Positions 42,571 through 50,672 of a stretch of 50,867 nucleotides of DNA are shown here, piece by piece; position 1 is the stretch's first letter, and each line of letters opens with the position of its first letter. Source of the stretch: CAYZZU01 sp964483105 (GTDB lineage: Bacteria > CG2-30-53-67); assembly GCA_964483105.1 (NCBI GenBank), contig CAYZZU010000019.1, forward strand, positions 1 through 50,867, in the 5' to 3' direction. A model generated the notes under the pieces. That model was not told where the DNA came from. It saw only the letters and a list, made by a program, of their open reading frames with translations, and searched no databases. The position numbers and the translations under genes are program-made.

Positions 42571-43656
42571 ATGGCGACAGAACCAGCAGCACCGAGGAAG
42601 ACCGATATCGGCCCCCCTCATTATGAGCAATTTCTTCATCCGGTAATCAAGAAAAACTATGGGCAATGGAAATACCACGAGTATCTGAAGCCTGGAGTCA
42701 TGGTCCACGTGGCCGAAAGCGGGGACAAGCTCTATTCGGTCCGCGTGGGATCGCCGCGTCTCATCAGCGTGGATGTCATCCGGATGATGGCCGACCTGGC
42801 GGACAAATATTGCGGCGGTTACCTGCGTTTCACCAGCCGGAACAACGTGGAGTTTCTGCTGGATGACGAGGCGAACATCGACCCCCTGATCCAGGAGGTT
42901 CAGGACAACGGCTATCCCGTGGGTGGGACCAATAACTCCATCTCGAACATCATCCATACACAGGGATGGGTGCACTGCCACTCAGCGGCCACCGATGTTT
43001 CGGGACTGGTCAAATCGATGATGGATGAGCTGTATGAGTATTTTGTCGAGATGAAGCTTCCGCACAAAGTGAAGCTGGCCGCGGCCTGCTGCCTGAACAT
43101 GTGCGGCGCGGTGCACTGCTCGGATATTGCCATCCTGGGGATTCACCGTCGTCCTCCGCACATCGACAATGACAAGGTCTCCAAAATTTGTGAGATTCCC
43201 ACGACGGTTTCAGCCTGTCCGACGGCGGCAATCCGGCCCACAACAGTGGAAGGGAAGCAGACCGTCAAGGTCGACGAAGACCGATGCATGTTCTGCGCCA
43301 ACTGTTACACCGTCTGCCCGGCGATGCCGATTGCCGATCCATTGAATGATGGAGTTTCCATTTGGGTCGGCGGGAAGGTTTCGAACGCGCGGAGCGAGCC
43401 GATGTTCACCAAGCTTGCGATTCCCTTCATCCCGAACAATCCTCCGAGATGGCCGGAAGTGACCGGCGCCGTCAAGAAGATCGTTGAGGTCTATGCGAAG
43501 GGTGCGAAGCGTTACGAGAGAATCGGGGAGTGGATCGAAAGGATCGGATGGCCGAAATTCTTCGACCTGACCGGGTTCGAGTTCACGAAATATCATATCG
43601 ATGACTTCAGGCATGCCGCGGAAACCTTTAAACGGTCTGCCCAAATCAAATTCTAA
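42571..43656 (+). CDS. dsrB: Dissimilatory sulfite reductase beta subunit, copy 2 (reductive-type signatures)
   Basis: A 361-residue DsrB. Cluster ligands are Cys136 and Cys173, Cys174 and Cys178 (CCLNMC), followed by GAVHCSDIAILGIHRRPP with an extra Cys183, as in reductive DsrB. The ferredoxin domain has CMFCANCYTVC. It ends FKRSAQIKF. AGATAGGAGGTAGATCAA precedes the ATG. It forms the alpha2beta2 enzyme with DsrA-2 and is followed at once by dsrD, which is typical of sulfate and sulfite reducers. Confidence 0.94.
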   Translation: MATEPAAPRKTDIGPPHYEQFLHPVIKKNYGQWKYHEYLKPGVMVHVAESGDKLYSVRVGSPRLISVDVIRMMADLADKYCGGYLRFTSRNNVEFLLDDEANIDPLIQEVQDNGYPVGGTNNSISNIIHTQGWVHCHSAATDVSGLVKSMMDELYEYFVEMKLPHKVKLAAACCLNMCGAVHCSDIAILGIHRRPPHIDNDKVSKICEIPTTVSACPTAAIRPTTVEGKQTVKVDEDRCMFCANCYTVCPAMPIADPLNDGVSIWVGGKVSNARSEPMFTKLAIPFIPNNPPRWPEVTGAVKKIVEVYAKGAKRYERIGEWIERIGWPKFFDLTGFEFTKYHIDDFRHAAETFKRSAQIKF

Positions 43657-43674
43657 ATTGAGGAGGCCGGGACC

Positions 43675-43926
43675 ATGGCTGATGAACTCTCCATAGAAGA
43701 AATTGCGGATGAGATGTACAACCTCGTCAAGGAATATGCCGGGAAAAAGCGGTTCAAGGCGAGTGATCTGACCAAAGAGATTATCGCCAAACATGGGGAT
43801 CAGGCGAACAAAAAGGCCTGCAAAGCCGCCCTTCGTACGCTGATGGATTCCGGACGATGTGTTTACGGCTACGCCGGGGGAAGCTTTATCTCCCTGCCCG
43901 GTGTGGAAGGAGCGGCCAAAGGGTAA
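43675..43926 (+). CDS. dsrD: DsrD, allosteric activator of sulfite reductase
   Basis: An 83-residue winged-helix protein. AGKKRFKASDLTKEI and CKAALRTLMDSGRCVYGYAGGSFISLP are the conserved body of DsrD. DsrD binds and activates reductive DsrAB and is normally absent from strict sulfur oxidisers. It sits directly after dsrB2 (18 bp, with GAGGAGG) and there is no counterpart after dsrB1. This supports a reductive role for copy 2. Confidence 0.94.
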   Translation: MADELSIEEIADEMYNLVKEYAGKKRFKASDLTKEIIAKHGDQANKKACKAALRTLMDSGRCVYGYAGGSFISLPGVEGAAKG

Positions 43927-43997
43927 ACAAACGCCTTGAATGCTCCATTTCATGCCCTGTTGTGAGATATCGGTTTAGATCCGGGTAATCTCAGTAG

Positions 43998-44053
43998 GCC
44001 GGTCGCCTCCGGAGCGGGTTCTCGAATCTTCTGGAGACGTCCGGCTGTCTTTT
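43998..44053 (+). terminator. Long stem-loop with T-rich tail between dsrD and dsrL2
   Basis: About 15 stacked positions with two mismatches: GCCGGTCGCCTCCGG (43998-44012) pairs with the segment ending in ACGTCCGGC (to 44045). It is followed by TGTCTTTT. It looks like an intrinsic terminator or attenuator that would set dsrL2 expression apart from dsrA2B2D. The rest of the 265-bp gap shows no gene. Confidence 0.55.
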
Positions 44054-44191
44054 CCGCCTTTGTATTCAGATGAACAGTAGCCAAGTTGTACCGGATACAG
44101 GGGCGAAAAAGGCAGCGGTTTCCATACCCGGCAGAGACCGGTGAAAGGTCAGACAGCCTGACACAATTATCAATTATAAGGAGTGAGACCT

Positions 44192-45877
44192 ATGGCGATT
44201 GTGGTGAAGAAAATAAAGAGAAAGATCGGGATCCGGCGTGGGGGAAGAGGGACCCAGACGTCCACGTTACGCCCCAGTTATAACCTGAAGACACCGCCAT
44301 GCATCAACGCCTGCCCCAGCAGTGAAGATATCCGGGGTTATCTGGTCCGGATCGCCCAGACGGAAAACTATGATTGGTCCTACGAAGACGCCTTTGAAGA
44401 CGCGTGGTACACCATTACGGACAAGAATCCCTTTCCGGCGGTGATGGGGAGGGTCTGCCCACATCCCTGTGAAGGTGAATGCAACCGGAAGGACAAGGAT
44501 GCCGCCGTTGGGATCAACAACATGGAGCGGTTCGTTGGTGATTACGGTATTCAGCATAACCTCGCGCTCCGGAAGATAGACGGAGAGACCTTTTCCGGGA
44601 AAGTGGCAGTCATCGGTGCGGGTCCTTCCGGCCTTTCCTGCGCCTATCAATTGGCCCGTCGCGGGTACAGCGTGAAGGTCTTTGAAATGTTTGGTAAAGG
44701 CGGTGGAATGCTTCGCTTCGGGATTCCGATCTACCGGCTTCCCGATGATGTCCTGGACGCCGAGATACAGAGGATCGCCGACCTCGGGGTCGACATTCAG
44801 TACAACACGAAGATCGGCAGGGATATTACACTGGATGAACTGAAATCAGAGTTTGACGCCGTCTATCTTTCCATCGGCGCGCATACCGGCTGGGATCTGA
44901 ACATTCCCGGTGAAGACGCGGACAACGTCTGGACTGGAGCGGACTTCCTGCACAGGGTCAACTCGGGCGAAAAGGTGGAGATCGGGAACAAGGTGGTTGT
45001 AATCGGAGGTGGTGACACGGCCATCGACGGTGCCATGACCTCTCTTCGTCTGGGGGCGGACGTCACGCTCCTGTATCGGCGGACCCGAAACGAAATGCCG
45101 GCGATTGAACACGAAATCAAGCTGGCCGAAGAAGAAGGGATCCGCTTCGAGTTCCTGGCCGCTCCGGTTGAAGTGATCAAAAACGGAGACGGAACAGCGA
45201 AGGCGATCAAGTGCATCCGCATGGAACTCGGAGAACCGGATGAATCCGGACGGAGAAGGCCGGTCCCGATTGAAGGATCGGAATTCACGATGGATGTCAC
45301 GGCAGTGATCTCCGCGATCGGCCAGACCCCGGACTATGAAGGACTGGAGAGCTTCAAAAACGAGCGGGGCTGGATTAACGCCAATGAGGACGGGTCCACG
45401 GAGAAAGAAGGGTTCTTCGCCGGTGGTGATGTGACAGTGGGTCTCGGAATCGCCACGGAAGCGATCGGACTTGGCAGAAAAACCGCGGAGGCGATTCACC
45501 ATTTTATCCAGGGGAGTGAACCTCCGAGAGAGGATCCGCTGCCGATTATTCGGGCGGATAAGATGAATCTGGGCCATTATGTCTCCCTGGAGCGGAATCA
45601 GGAAAAGTATCTTGCACCGGAAGAAAGGAAGGATAACTTCAGGGAAATCCGATTCGCCCTGGACGAGGAACAGGCCGTATCCGAGGCCAAACGGTGTATG
45701 AGTTGTGGACGTTGCTTCGATTGTGACAACTGCTTCACATTCTGTTCCGACAGTGCCGTCAAGAAGACCTCCAAAGATCTTCCCTTCGGACAGCACTACA
45801 AGTTTGTGCTGGATACCTGTCAGGGATGCAAAAAGTGTGCTGAAGAATGCCCCTGCGGTTACATCGATATGGGGTAG
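44192..45877 (+). CDS. dsrL: DsrL-type NAD(P)H:acceptor oxidoreductase, copy 2
   Basis: A 561-residue iron-sulfur flavoprotein like copy 1 but without its insertion. Landmarks: PPCINACPSSEDIRGYL, GRVCPHPCEGECNRK, FAD loop VIGAGPSGLS, NAD(P)H loop VIGGGDTAIDGA, and C-terminal clusters CMSCGRCFDCDNCFTFC and CQGCKKCAEECPCGY. DsrL proteins found with reductive DsrAB and DsrD (called DsrL-2 in the literature) are thought to give NAD(P)H electrons to sulfite reduction. ATG 44192 follows AAGGAGTGAGACCT; a longer frame from 44183 is not supported. Confidence 0.87.
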   Translation: MAIVVKKIKRKIGIRRGGRGTQTSTLRPSYNLKTPPCINACPSSEDIRGYLVRIAQTENYDWSYEDAFEDAWYTITDKNPFPAVMGRVCPHPCEGECNRKDKDAAVGINNMERFVGDYGIQHNLALRKIDGETFSGKVAVIGAGPSGLSCAYQLARRGYSVKVFEMFGKGGGMLRFGIPIYRLPDDVLDAEIQRIADLGVDIQYNTKIGRDITLDELKSEFDAVYLSIGAHTGWDLNIPGEDADNVWTGADFLHRVNSGEKVEIGNKVVVIGGGDTAIDGAMTSLRLGADVTLLYRRTRNEMPAIEHEIKLAEEEGIRFEFLAAPVEVIKNGDGTAKAIKCIRMELGEPDESGRRRPVPIEGSEFTMDVTAVISAIGQTPDYEGLESFKNERGWINANEDGSTEKEGFFAGGDVTVGLGIATEAIGLGRKTAEAIHHFIQGSEPPREDPLPIIRADKMNLGHYVSLERNQEKYLAPEERKDNFREIRFALDEEQAVSEAKRCMSCGRCFDCDNCFTFCSDSAVKKTSKDLPFGQHYKFVLDTCQGCKKCAEECPCGYIDMG

Positions 45878-46065
45878 CCCCCTGTTGATCGCAAAGATTT
45901 CTGCGCGTTGGAACAGCGAAAGTCCTGGTGATTGAGACTCCGCTTCAATCTGAGAAGGGGATGTTGATTCAACGGATCACTCCCGGAGGGGGGACTTTGC
46001 ATTGAAGAAACAAAGAACGGATTTGGATGAACGGACAGCGGAAAGAGGAAATCCAAGGAGCCGCC

Positions 46066-46530
46066 ATGGAAGACATTACCTTCAGTGAGATTATCAGTTA
46101 CGCGAAAATCGCGGAAGAGAACGCGAAAAAATTTTATCTCGATGCAGCCCGGAATGCTAAAAACAGCAACGTCCGTGAATATCTGGAATCATTGGCTGAG
46201 GAAGAACAGGGGCATATTGAACGTCTTGACGCTTTGCTGGCGAGGGTCCAGGAGAACGGGACGGTTCCCTCCGTTGGGGAAGAAGTGAAGACGTTGGGAT
46301 ACGACGATCTGGTCAAGGGCGCCTCGATCGATGAAGACGCGACCTATAAGGAGGTGCTCGAGGCCGCTATTGTGAAGGAGAAAGAGGCGGCTTCCGCATA
46401 TGACAAGTTTGCGCGGTATATCGACGACACCGATGCCGCGAAACTCTTTCGGCTTCTGGCCGAGGAGGAGCGGAAACATCTGAAAAGATTTGAAGAAGAG
46501 TATGACGATCTTCAAAATCAGAACTATTGA
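46066..46530 (+). CDS. Rubrerythrin-like diiron protein without rubredoxin domain
   Basis: A 154-residue four-helix ferritin-like protein. Two EExxH-type diiron motifs are visible: EEEQGHIERLDALL (helix 2) and EEERKHLKRFEEEY (helix 4), with extra Glu ligands in helices 1 and 3 (AEENAKKFY, VKEKEAASAY). The C-terminal rubredoxin domain of full rubrerythrins is absent. The role is probably peroxide reduction in an anaerobe. CAAGGAGCC precedes ATG 46066; upstream frames lack this. Confidence 0.85.
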   Translation: MEDITFSEIISYAKIAEENAKKFYLDAARNAKNSNVREYLESLAEEEQGHIERLDALLARVQENGTVPSVGEEVKTLGYDDLVKGASIDEDATYKEVLEAAIVKEKEAASAYDKFARYIDDTDAAKLFRLLAEEERKHLKRFEEEYDDLQNQNY

Positions 46531-46533
46531 TTG

Positions 46534-46555
46534 TTCGTTTCCATCCGGGAACGAA
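46534..46555 (+). terminator. Stem-loop after the rubrerythrin-like gene
   Basis: TTCGTTTCC (46534-46542) pairs with GGGAACGAA (46547-46555) with one G-T pair and a four-base loop. There is no T-run, so termination is uncertain; it could be an mRNA end-protecting structure before nfnA. Confidence 0.35.
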
Positions 46556-46628
46556 TCAGAGGAGCGATTCTCGCCGGCTCCATGAAACGGCGGGCCTTTA
46601 CGGAAACCTGGATTAAGGTGGGGAAACA

Positions 46629-47480
46629 ATGTATGAGATTCTAAAGAAGAAGGTATGGTCTGACGAGGAACCGAGGATCAAGGAATTCGAGGTCCACGCC
46701 CCGGATATTGCCAGGGCTCACCGTGCCGGCCAGTTTGTGATCCTGATCGTGGATGAAAACGGGGAAAGGATTCCGTTGACTATCGCAGACAAGAATGTGG
46801 AGAAAGGGACCATCAACATCCTCTTCCAGGAGGTCGGGAAATCGACCATGTGTTTAGGGATGCTGAAAGAAGGGGACCGGATTCTGCATATCGCCGGTCC
46901 GTTGGGGAAACCGACACACGTCGATCGATTCGGCACAGTAGTCTGTGTAGGAGGCGGGATCGGAGTCGCGCCGGTGCATCCAATCGCCGCCGCCATGAAA
47001 GAGGCGGGGAACAGGGTGATCTCCATTTTAGGAGCCCGGTCGAAAGACCTTCTGATCTATGAAGAGAAGATGAAGGCGGCCAGCGACGAGATCCGGATCA
47101 CCACAGATGACGGGTCCTATGGGCGCCATGGTTTTGTGACCGATGAATTGAAGGCGATGATCGAAGAGGAGAAAATCGGGATCGACCTGGCCGTGGTCAT
47201 CGGACCTCCGATCATGATGAAATTTGTCTGCAAGGTGACAGAACCTTACAAGATCAAAACCTACGCCAGTCTGAACACAATCATGGTGGACGGTACGGGG
47301 ATGTGCGGAGCCTGCCGGGTGACGGTTGGTGGCAAGACCCGGTTCGTATGCGTGGATGGGCCTGAATTTGATGGTCATCAGGTCGATTTCGATGAGATGA
47401 TGATGCGGCAGCGGCAATATCTGACCGAGGAGAAGATTGCCAGGGAACGGTGCGAAAAGCAGACCTGTTACAAGGGATAA
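46629..47480 (+). CDS. NfnA/SudB-type ferredoxin-NADP reductase small subunit
   Basis: A 283-residue protein of the ferredoxin-NADP reductase (dihydroorotate dehydrogenase electron transfer subunit-like) family. RAGQFVIL and IPLTIAD form the FAD site, CVGGGIGVAPVHPI the NAD(H) site, and DGTGMCGACRV...FVCVDGP the [2Fe-2S] site. With the next gene it makes the NfnAB (sulfide dehydrogenase SudAB) heterodimer, which bifurcates electrons from NADPH to NAD and ferredoxin or transfers them to polysulfide. The two genes are 57 bp apart. Confidence 0.88.
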   Translation: MYEILKKKVWSDEEPRIKEFEVHAPDIARAHRAGQFVILIVDENGERIPLTIADKNVEKGTINILFQEVGKSTMCLGMLKEGDRILHIAGPLGKPTHVDRFGTVVCVGGGIGVAPVHPIAAAMKEAGNRVISILGARSKDLLIYEEKMKAASDEIRITTDDGSYGRHGFVTDELKAMIEEEKIGIDLAVVIGPPIMMKFVCKVTEPYKIKTYASLNTIMVDGTGMCGACRVTVGGKTRFVCVDGPEFDGHQVDFDEMMMRQRQYLTEEKIARERCEKQTCYKG

Positions 47481-47537
47481 ACCGACACATCGCCCGTTAT
47501 CGTCTAATAAAACCAGTATAAATAAGGAAGAGACAGC

Positions 47538-49007
47538 ATGAGTGAGGAGAGATCAAAACCTGAAACCCCGAAAGCGAAACCGAAGAGGCCGAAGATCCCG
47601 AGGCAGGCCATGCCCGAGCAGGATCCTCATGAGCGTGCTCATAACTTTGAATCCGTGACACTCGGATATACTCCTGAACAGGCCGAGCTGGAAGCCAGTC
47701 GTTGTCTGCAGTGCAAAAAGCCCTTCTGTATTTCAGGATGCCCGGTATCCATTAATATTCCCGCATTTATCAAGCACATCCATGAGAAGGATTACCTGAA
47801 AGCCGTCCAGGTTATCAAAGAGACCAGCCTGCTTCCCGCCGTTTGTGGGCGGGTCTGCCCGCAGGAAGACCAGTGTGAGAAGGTCTGCATCCTTGGGAAG
47901 AAACAGGAACCGGTTGCGATCGGACGGTTGGAACGCTTTGTAGCCGACTATGAGGCGGAACACGGGGAGATTCCTCTTCCGGAGTTGCCTCCGGAGACAG
48001 GGAAGAAAATTGCCATTGTCGGCGCCGGACCGGGAGGATTGACCTGCGCGGGTGATCTGATCCGCAAGGGACATCATGTCACCGTTTTTGAGGCGCTGCA
48101 TAAGGCGGGCGGTGTTCTGGTCTACGGAATTCCTGAGTTCCGTCTTCCCAAGGCCATTGTAGAGCGGGAGGTCAAGTACCTGGAACGGCTCGGAGTGGAA
48201 TTCAAGTACAATTCCGTGATCGGTAAGATCCGGACCATCGATCAGTTGATGAGTGAAGACGGATATGACGCGGTTTTCCTGGCCAGCGGGGCGGGACTCC
48301 CGTGGTTCATGGATATCCCCGGAGAAAATCTCAACGGTGTTTATTCCGCCAACGAGTACCTGACGCGCAGTAATCTCATGAAGGCGTTCGATTTTCCGAA
48401 TCATGACACTCCGATCAAGCGGTTCAAGAACGTCGCGGTGATCGGTGGAGGCAACGTGGCCATGGACTCGGTGCGGACCGCGCTCCGTCTGGGGGCGGAG
48501 AACGCCTATATCGTCTACCGGCGTTCCCGTGAAGAGATGCCGGCGCGTCAGGAAGAGGTAGAACATGCCGAGCATGAGGGGGTGCAGTTCCAGATGCTGA
48601 CCTCTCCCGTCCGGATCCTCGGAGATGAAGATGGATGGGTCAAGGGGCTGGAGTGTCTGAGGATGGAACTCGGAGAACCCGATGCCTCGGGACGACGCCG
48701 TCCAGTGCCGATCAAGGGATCGGAATTTGTCCTGGATATGGACGCCGTGATCATGGCGATCGGGACCAGCGCGAATCCCCTTTTGGGGCAGACCACACCG
48801 GACCTGAAGCTGAACCGGCGCGGCTATATCGAAGTGGAGAACGATCAGACCTTCCGGACGAGCAAAAAAGGTGTCTTCGCCGGAGGAGACATCGTGACCG
48901 GAAGCGCGACCGTCATCCTGGCCATGGGAGCCGGGAGGGGTGCCGCGAAGAGCATACAGGAGTATCTGGAAAGCGGAGAATGGTGGTCTCCCAACGGCAG
49001 TGAATAA
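47538..49007 (+). CDS. NfnB/SudA-type NADPH oxidoreductase large subunit (GltD family)
   Basis: A 489-residue flavoprotein often annotated as NADPH-dependent glutamate synthase small chain (GltA). N-terminal [4Fe-4S] cysteines lie in CLQCKKPFCISGCPV and GRVCPQEDQCEKVCILG. The FAD loop is VGAGPGGLTCAG and the NADPH loop VIGGGNVAMDSV. It is the third GltD-family protein in 18 kb, after the two DsrLs, but lacks their C-terminal ferredoxin part. Pairing with NfnA points to NADPH:ferredoxin:NAD transhydrogenation. AAGGAAGAGACAGC precedes the ATG. Confidence 0.88.
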   Translation: MSEERSKPETPKAKPKRPKIPRQAMPEQDPHERAHNFESVTLGYTPEQAELEASRCLQCKKPFCISGCPVSINIPAFIKHIHEKDYLKAVQVIKETSLLPAVCGRVCPQEDQCEKVCILGKKQEPVAIGRLERFVADYEAEHGEIPLPELPPETGKKIAIVGAGPGGLTCAGDLIRKGHHVTVFEALHKAGGVLVYGIPEFRLPKAIVEREVKYLERLGVEFKYNSVIGKIRTIDQLMSEDGYDAVFLASGAGLPWFMDIPGENLNGVYSANEYLTRSNLMKAFDFPNHDTPIKRFKNVAVIGGGNVAMDSVRTALRLGAENAYIVYRRSREEMPARQEEVEHAEHEGVQFQMLTSPVRILGDEDGWVKGLECLRMELGEPDASGRRRPVPIKGSEFVLDMDAVIMAIGTSANPLLGQTTPDLKLNRRGYIEVENDQTFRTSKKGVFAGGDIVTGSATVILAMGAGRGAAKSIQEYLESGEWWSPNGSE

Positions 49008-49074
49008 CGTGATCGTATGGGCGGAGAGGGGCGGAACCGTTCTGTGGAATCTTGACAGATCATTGAGAAAGCAG

Positions 49075-49107
49075 AAAAGCCGAAGCGCTTCAGCACTTCG
49101 GCTTTTT
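49075..49107. terminator. Bidirectional intrinsic terminator between nfnB and the second dsrF
   Basis: AAAGCCGAAG (49076-49085), a ten-base loop, CTTCGGCTTT (49096-49105) and a T-run to 49107. The A-run on the left gives a T-run on the minus strand as well, so it can end both the nfnAB transcript and the convergent dsrF-like transcript. Confidence 0.88.
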
Positions 49108-49147
49108 ACATCCGACTTCTGTATCATCTGATCCGGGTCAGGTGGGG

Positions 49148-49516
49148 TCAGAAAGGAAGGATTACATCCTGGTCCTCCATGCAAGCAATCAGTTCGGATT
49201 CAGACAGCATATCCACATCGAGAATCAAGTCCTCCAGGGTCAGGCCGCGGTGTTCCATTGATTTTCGTTTGACGCAGATCTTCTTCACGCCGTTTTGATT
49301 CAACAACATGTCATAGATCGCAGTGATATCCCGGGTTCCCAGTTCGGATGTGTTCTGTCCCTTTTTCAGGCAAAAGACCGCGTCATCCAGAAAAAGGAGG
49401 GTAACCTCCAGTTGTAATGAGCAGAAGCTCCGGGCGGCCTCCAGCCCCTCCTGTATGGAGAGGGTCCCGTGGGGCGCCTTTCTGAAAAGAAACAGGAACT
49501 TTTTTTTCTTGCCCAT
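49148..49516 (-). CDS. Orphan DsrF/TusC-like protein
   Basis: A 122-residue DsrF homologue on the minus strand, alone: FLFLFRKAPHGTLSIQEGLEAARSF and EDQDVILPF align with the DsrF at 39802. Unlike that one it has several cysteines (for example in SFCSLQLEV, AVFCLKKGQ, KKICVKRK, LIACMEDQ). No DsrE or DsrH partner adjoins it. AGGAGGAAACA precedes the ATG. It may replace DsrF in a variant hexamer or have another sulfur-relay role. Confidence 0.82.
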   Translation of the reverse strand: MGKKKKFLFLFRKAPHGTLSIQEGLEAARSFCSLQLEVTLLFLDDAVFCLKKGQNTSELGTRDITAIYDMLLNQNGVKKICVKRKSMEHRGLTLEDLILDVDMLSESELIACMEDQDVILPF

Positions 49517-49661
49517 TGTTTCCTCCTGCCACCCGGGAAATGATGGATCTCTCGTACTGTCAATCAGGATGGATTTGTAGAAAGCCTAAGCCATCAACTT
49601 ACATATTATTAATCATATGACGTTTGGCGGTGTCTTTCAAGGTCTTTTTCGGATCGCCTGA

Positions 49662-50672
49662 CTAACAACGGGATTGTCTTCTGTGACGAACCAGCTTGAG
49701 GGCGATGCCGACCGCCTCCGCGAGGCTTTCAGAATGAGCGATTCCCTTACCGGCGATATCCAGGGCCGTTCCGTGATCCACGGACGTCCGGATAATCGGG
49801 AGCCCGAGCGTGATATTGACCCCCTGGTCGAAAGCAATCATCTTGAGCGGAATCAGTCCCTGGTCATGGTACATCGAGACCACGGCATGGAACTCACCCC
49901 GGTAGGCCTTATGGAAAAGCGTATCCGGAGGGAGGGGCCCGGAAGCGTCAATCCCCTGTTTTTCTGCTTGCATGACAGCGGGCGCGATGATCCGTTCCTC
50001 TTCATCCCCGAATATTCCTCCCTCTCCGCCGTGGGGATTCAGGCCGGCCACGGCGATTCTGGGAGAGGGGAAACCGAGGGCGCGCGCGGCCTGATCAGCA
50101 AGAAGGATCTTCTGGAGTACCTGGTCCGTACTGAGTTTGCCTGGCACCTCTCGGAGGGGAAGATGGGTTGTGACCAGGACCACGCGGAGTGGCCCCCCCA
50201 CGAGCATCATGGCGAAATTTTGGGTGTTCGTTTTTTCCGCGAGAAGTTCCGTGTGGCCGGCATAGGAGTAACCGGCCATGTGAATCGCCTCCTTATGGAT
50301 CGGAGCCGTAACCATGGCGTCTATCTTTCCCGCCAGGGCAAGCTCGATGGCCTTGAAGACGTATTCCAGGGAGGCCCGTCCCGTTTTGTCTGAGATCCGT
50401 CCTGTCGCGTACTCCCCGGGATGAATATTTGCAACATCCAGGATCAAGGCCCGTCCGTCGGACGGGAAAAGGGGTCCAGTCCCGCTGATTTTCGTACAGG
50501 GATCAGGCAGACCGAGCTTTTCCGCGGTCGCGGCCAGGACGGATTCACTACCGATAATCAGAGGAGTGCAGGAGAAAGGAGACTCTCTTCTTGCCAGCCA
50601 GGAGAGGATGATCTCCGGTCCGATCCCGGCGGGATCTCCCATTGTAATTCCGATGACCGGTCTTTCCTTCAT
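49662..50672 (-). CDS. pdxA: 4-hydroxythreonine-4-phosphate dehydrogenase PdxA
   Basis: A 336-residue NAD-dependent enzyme of pyridoxal 5'-phosphate synthesis. GITMGDPAGIGPEI is the family opening, and the metal-binding histidines are in YAGHTELLAE, LNPHGGEGG and MYHDQGLIPLK; RTSVDHGTALDIAG is the conserved end. Length is normal. GGAGGG lies upstream of the ATG. It is unrelated to the sulfur genes. The remaining 50673-50867 shows no gene. Confidence 0.95.
   Translation of the reverse strand: MKERPVIGITMGDPAGIGPEIILSWLARRESPFSCTPLIIGSESVLAATAEKLGLPDPCTKISGTGPLFPSDGRALILDVANIHPGEYATGRISDKTGRASLEYVFKAIELALAGKIDAMVTAPIHKEAIHMAGYSYAGHTELLAEKTNTQNFAMMLVGGPLRVVLVTTHLPLREVPGKLSTDQVLQKILLADQAARALGFPSPRIAVAGLNPHGGEGGIFGDEEERIIAPAVMQAEKQGIDASGPLPPDTLFHKAYRGEFHAVVSMYHDQGLIPLKMIAFDQGVNITLGLPIIRTSVDHGTALDIAGKGIAHSESLAEAVGIALKLVRHRRQSRC

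Noticed and set aside
47538..49007. Glutamate synthase small chain (gltD)
   Set aside because: The fold is the same, but the gene is paired with an NfnA-type subunit and no large GltB is present, so NfnB/SudA is the better reading.
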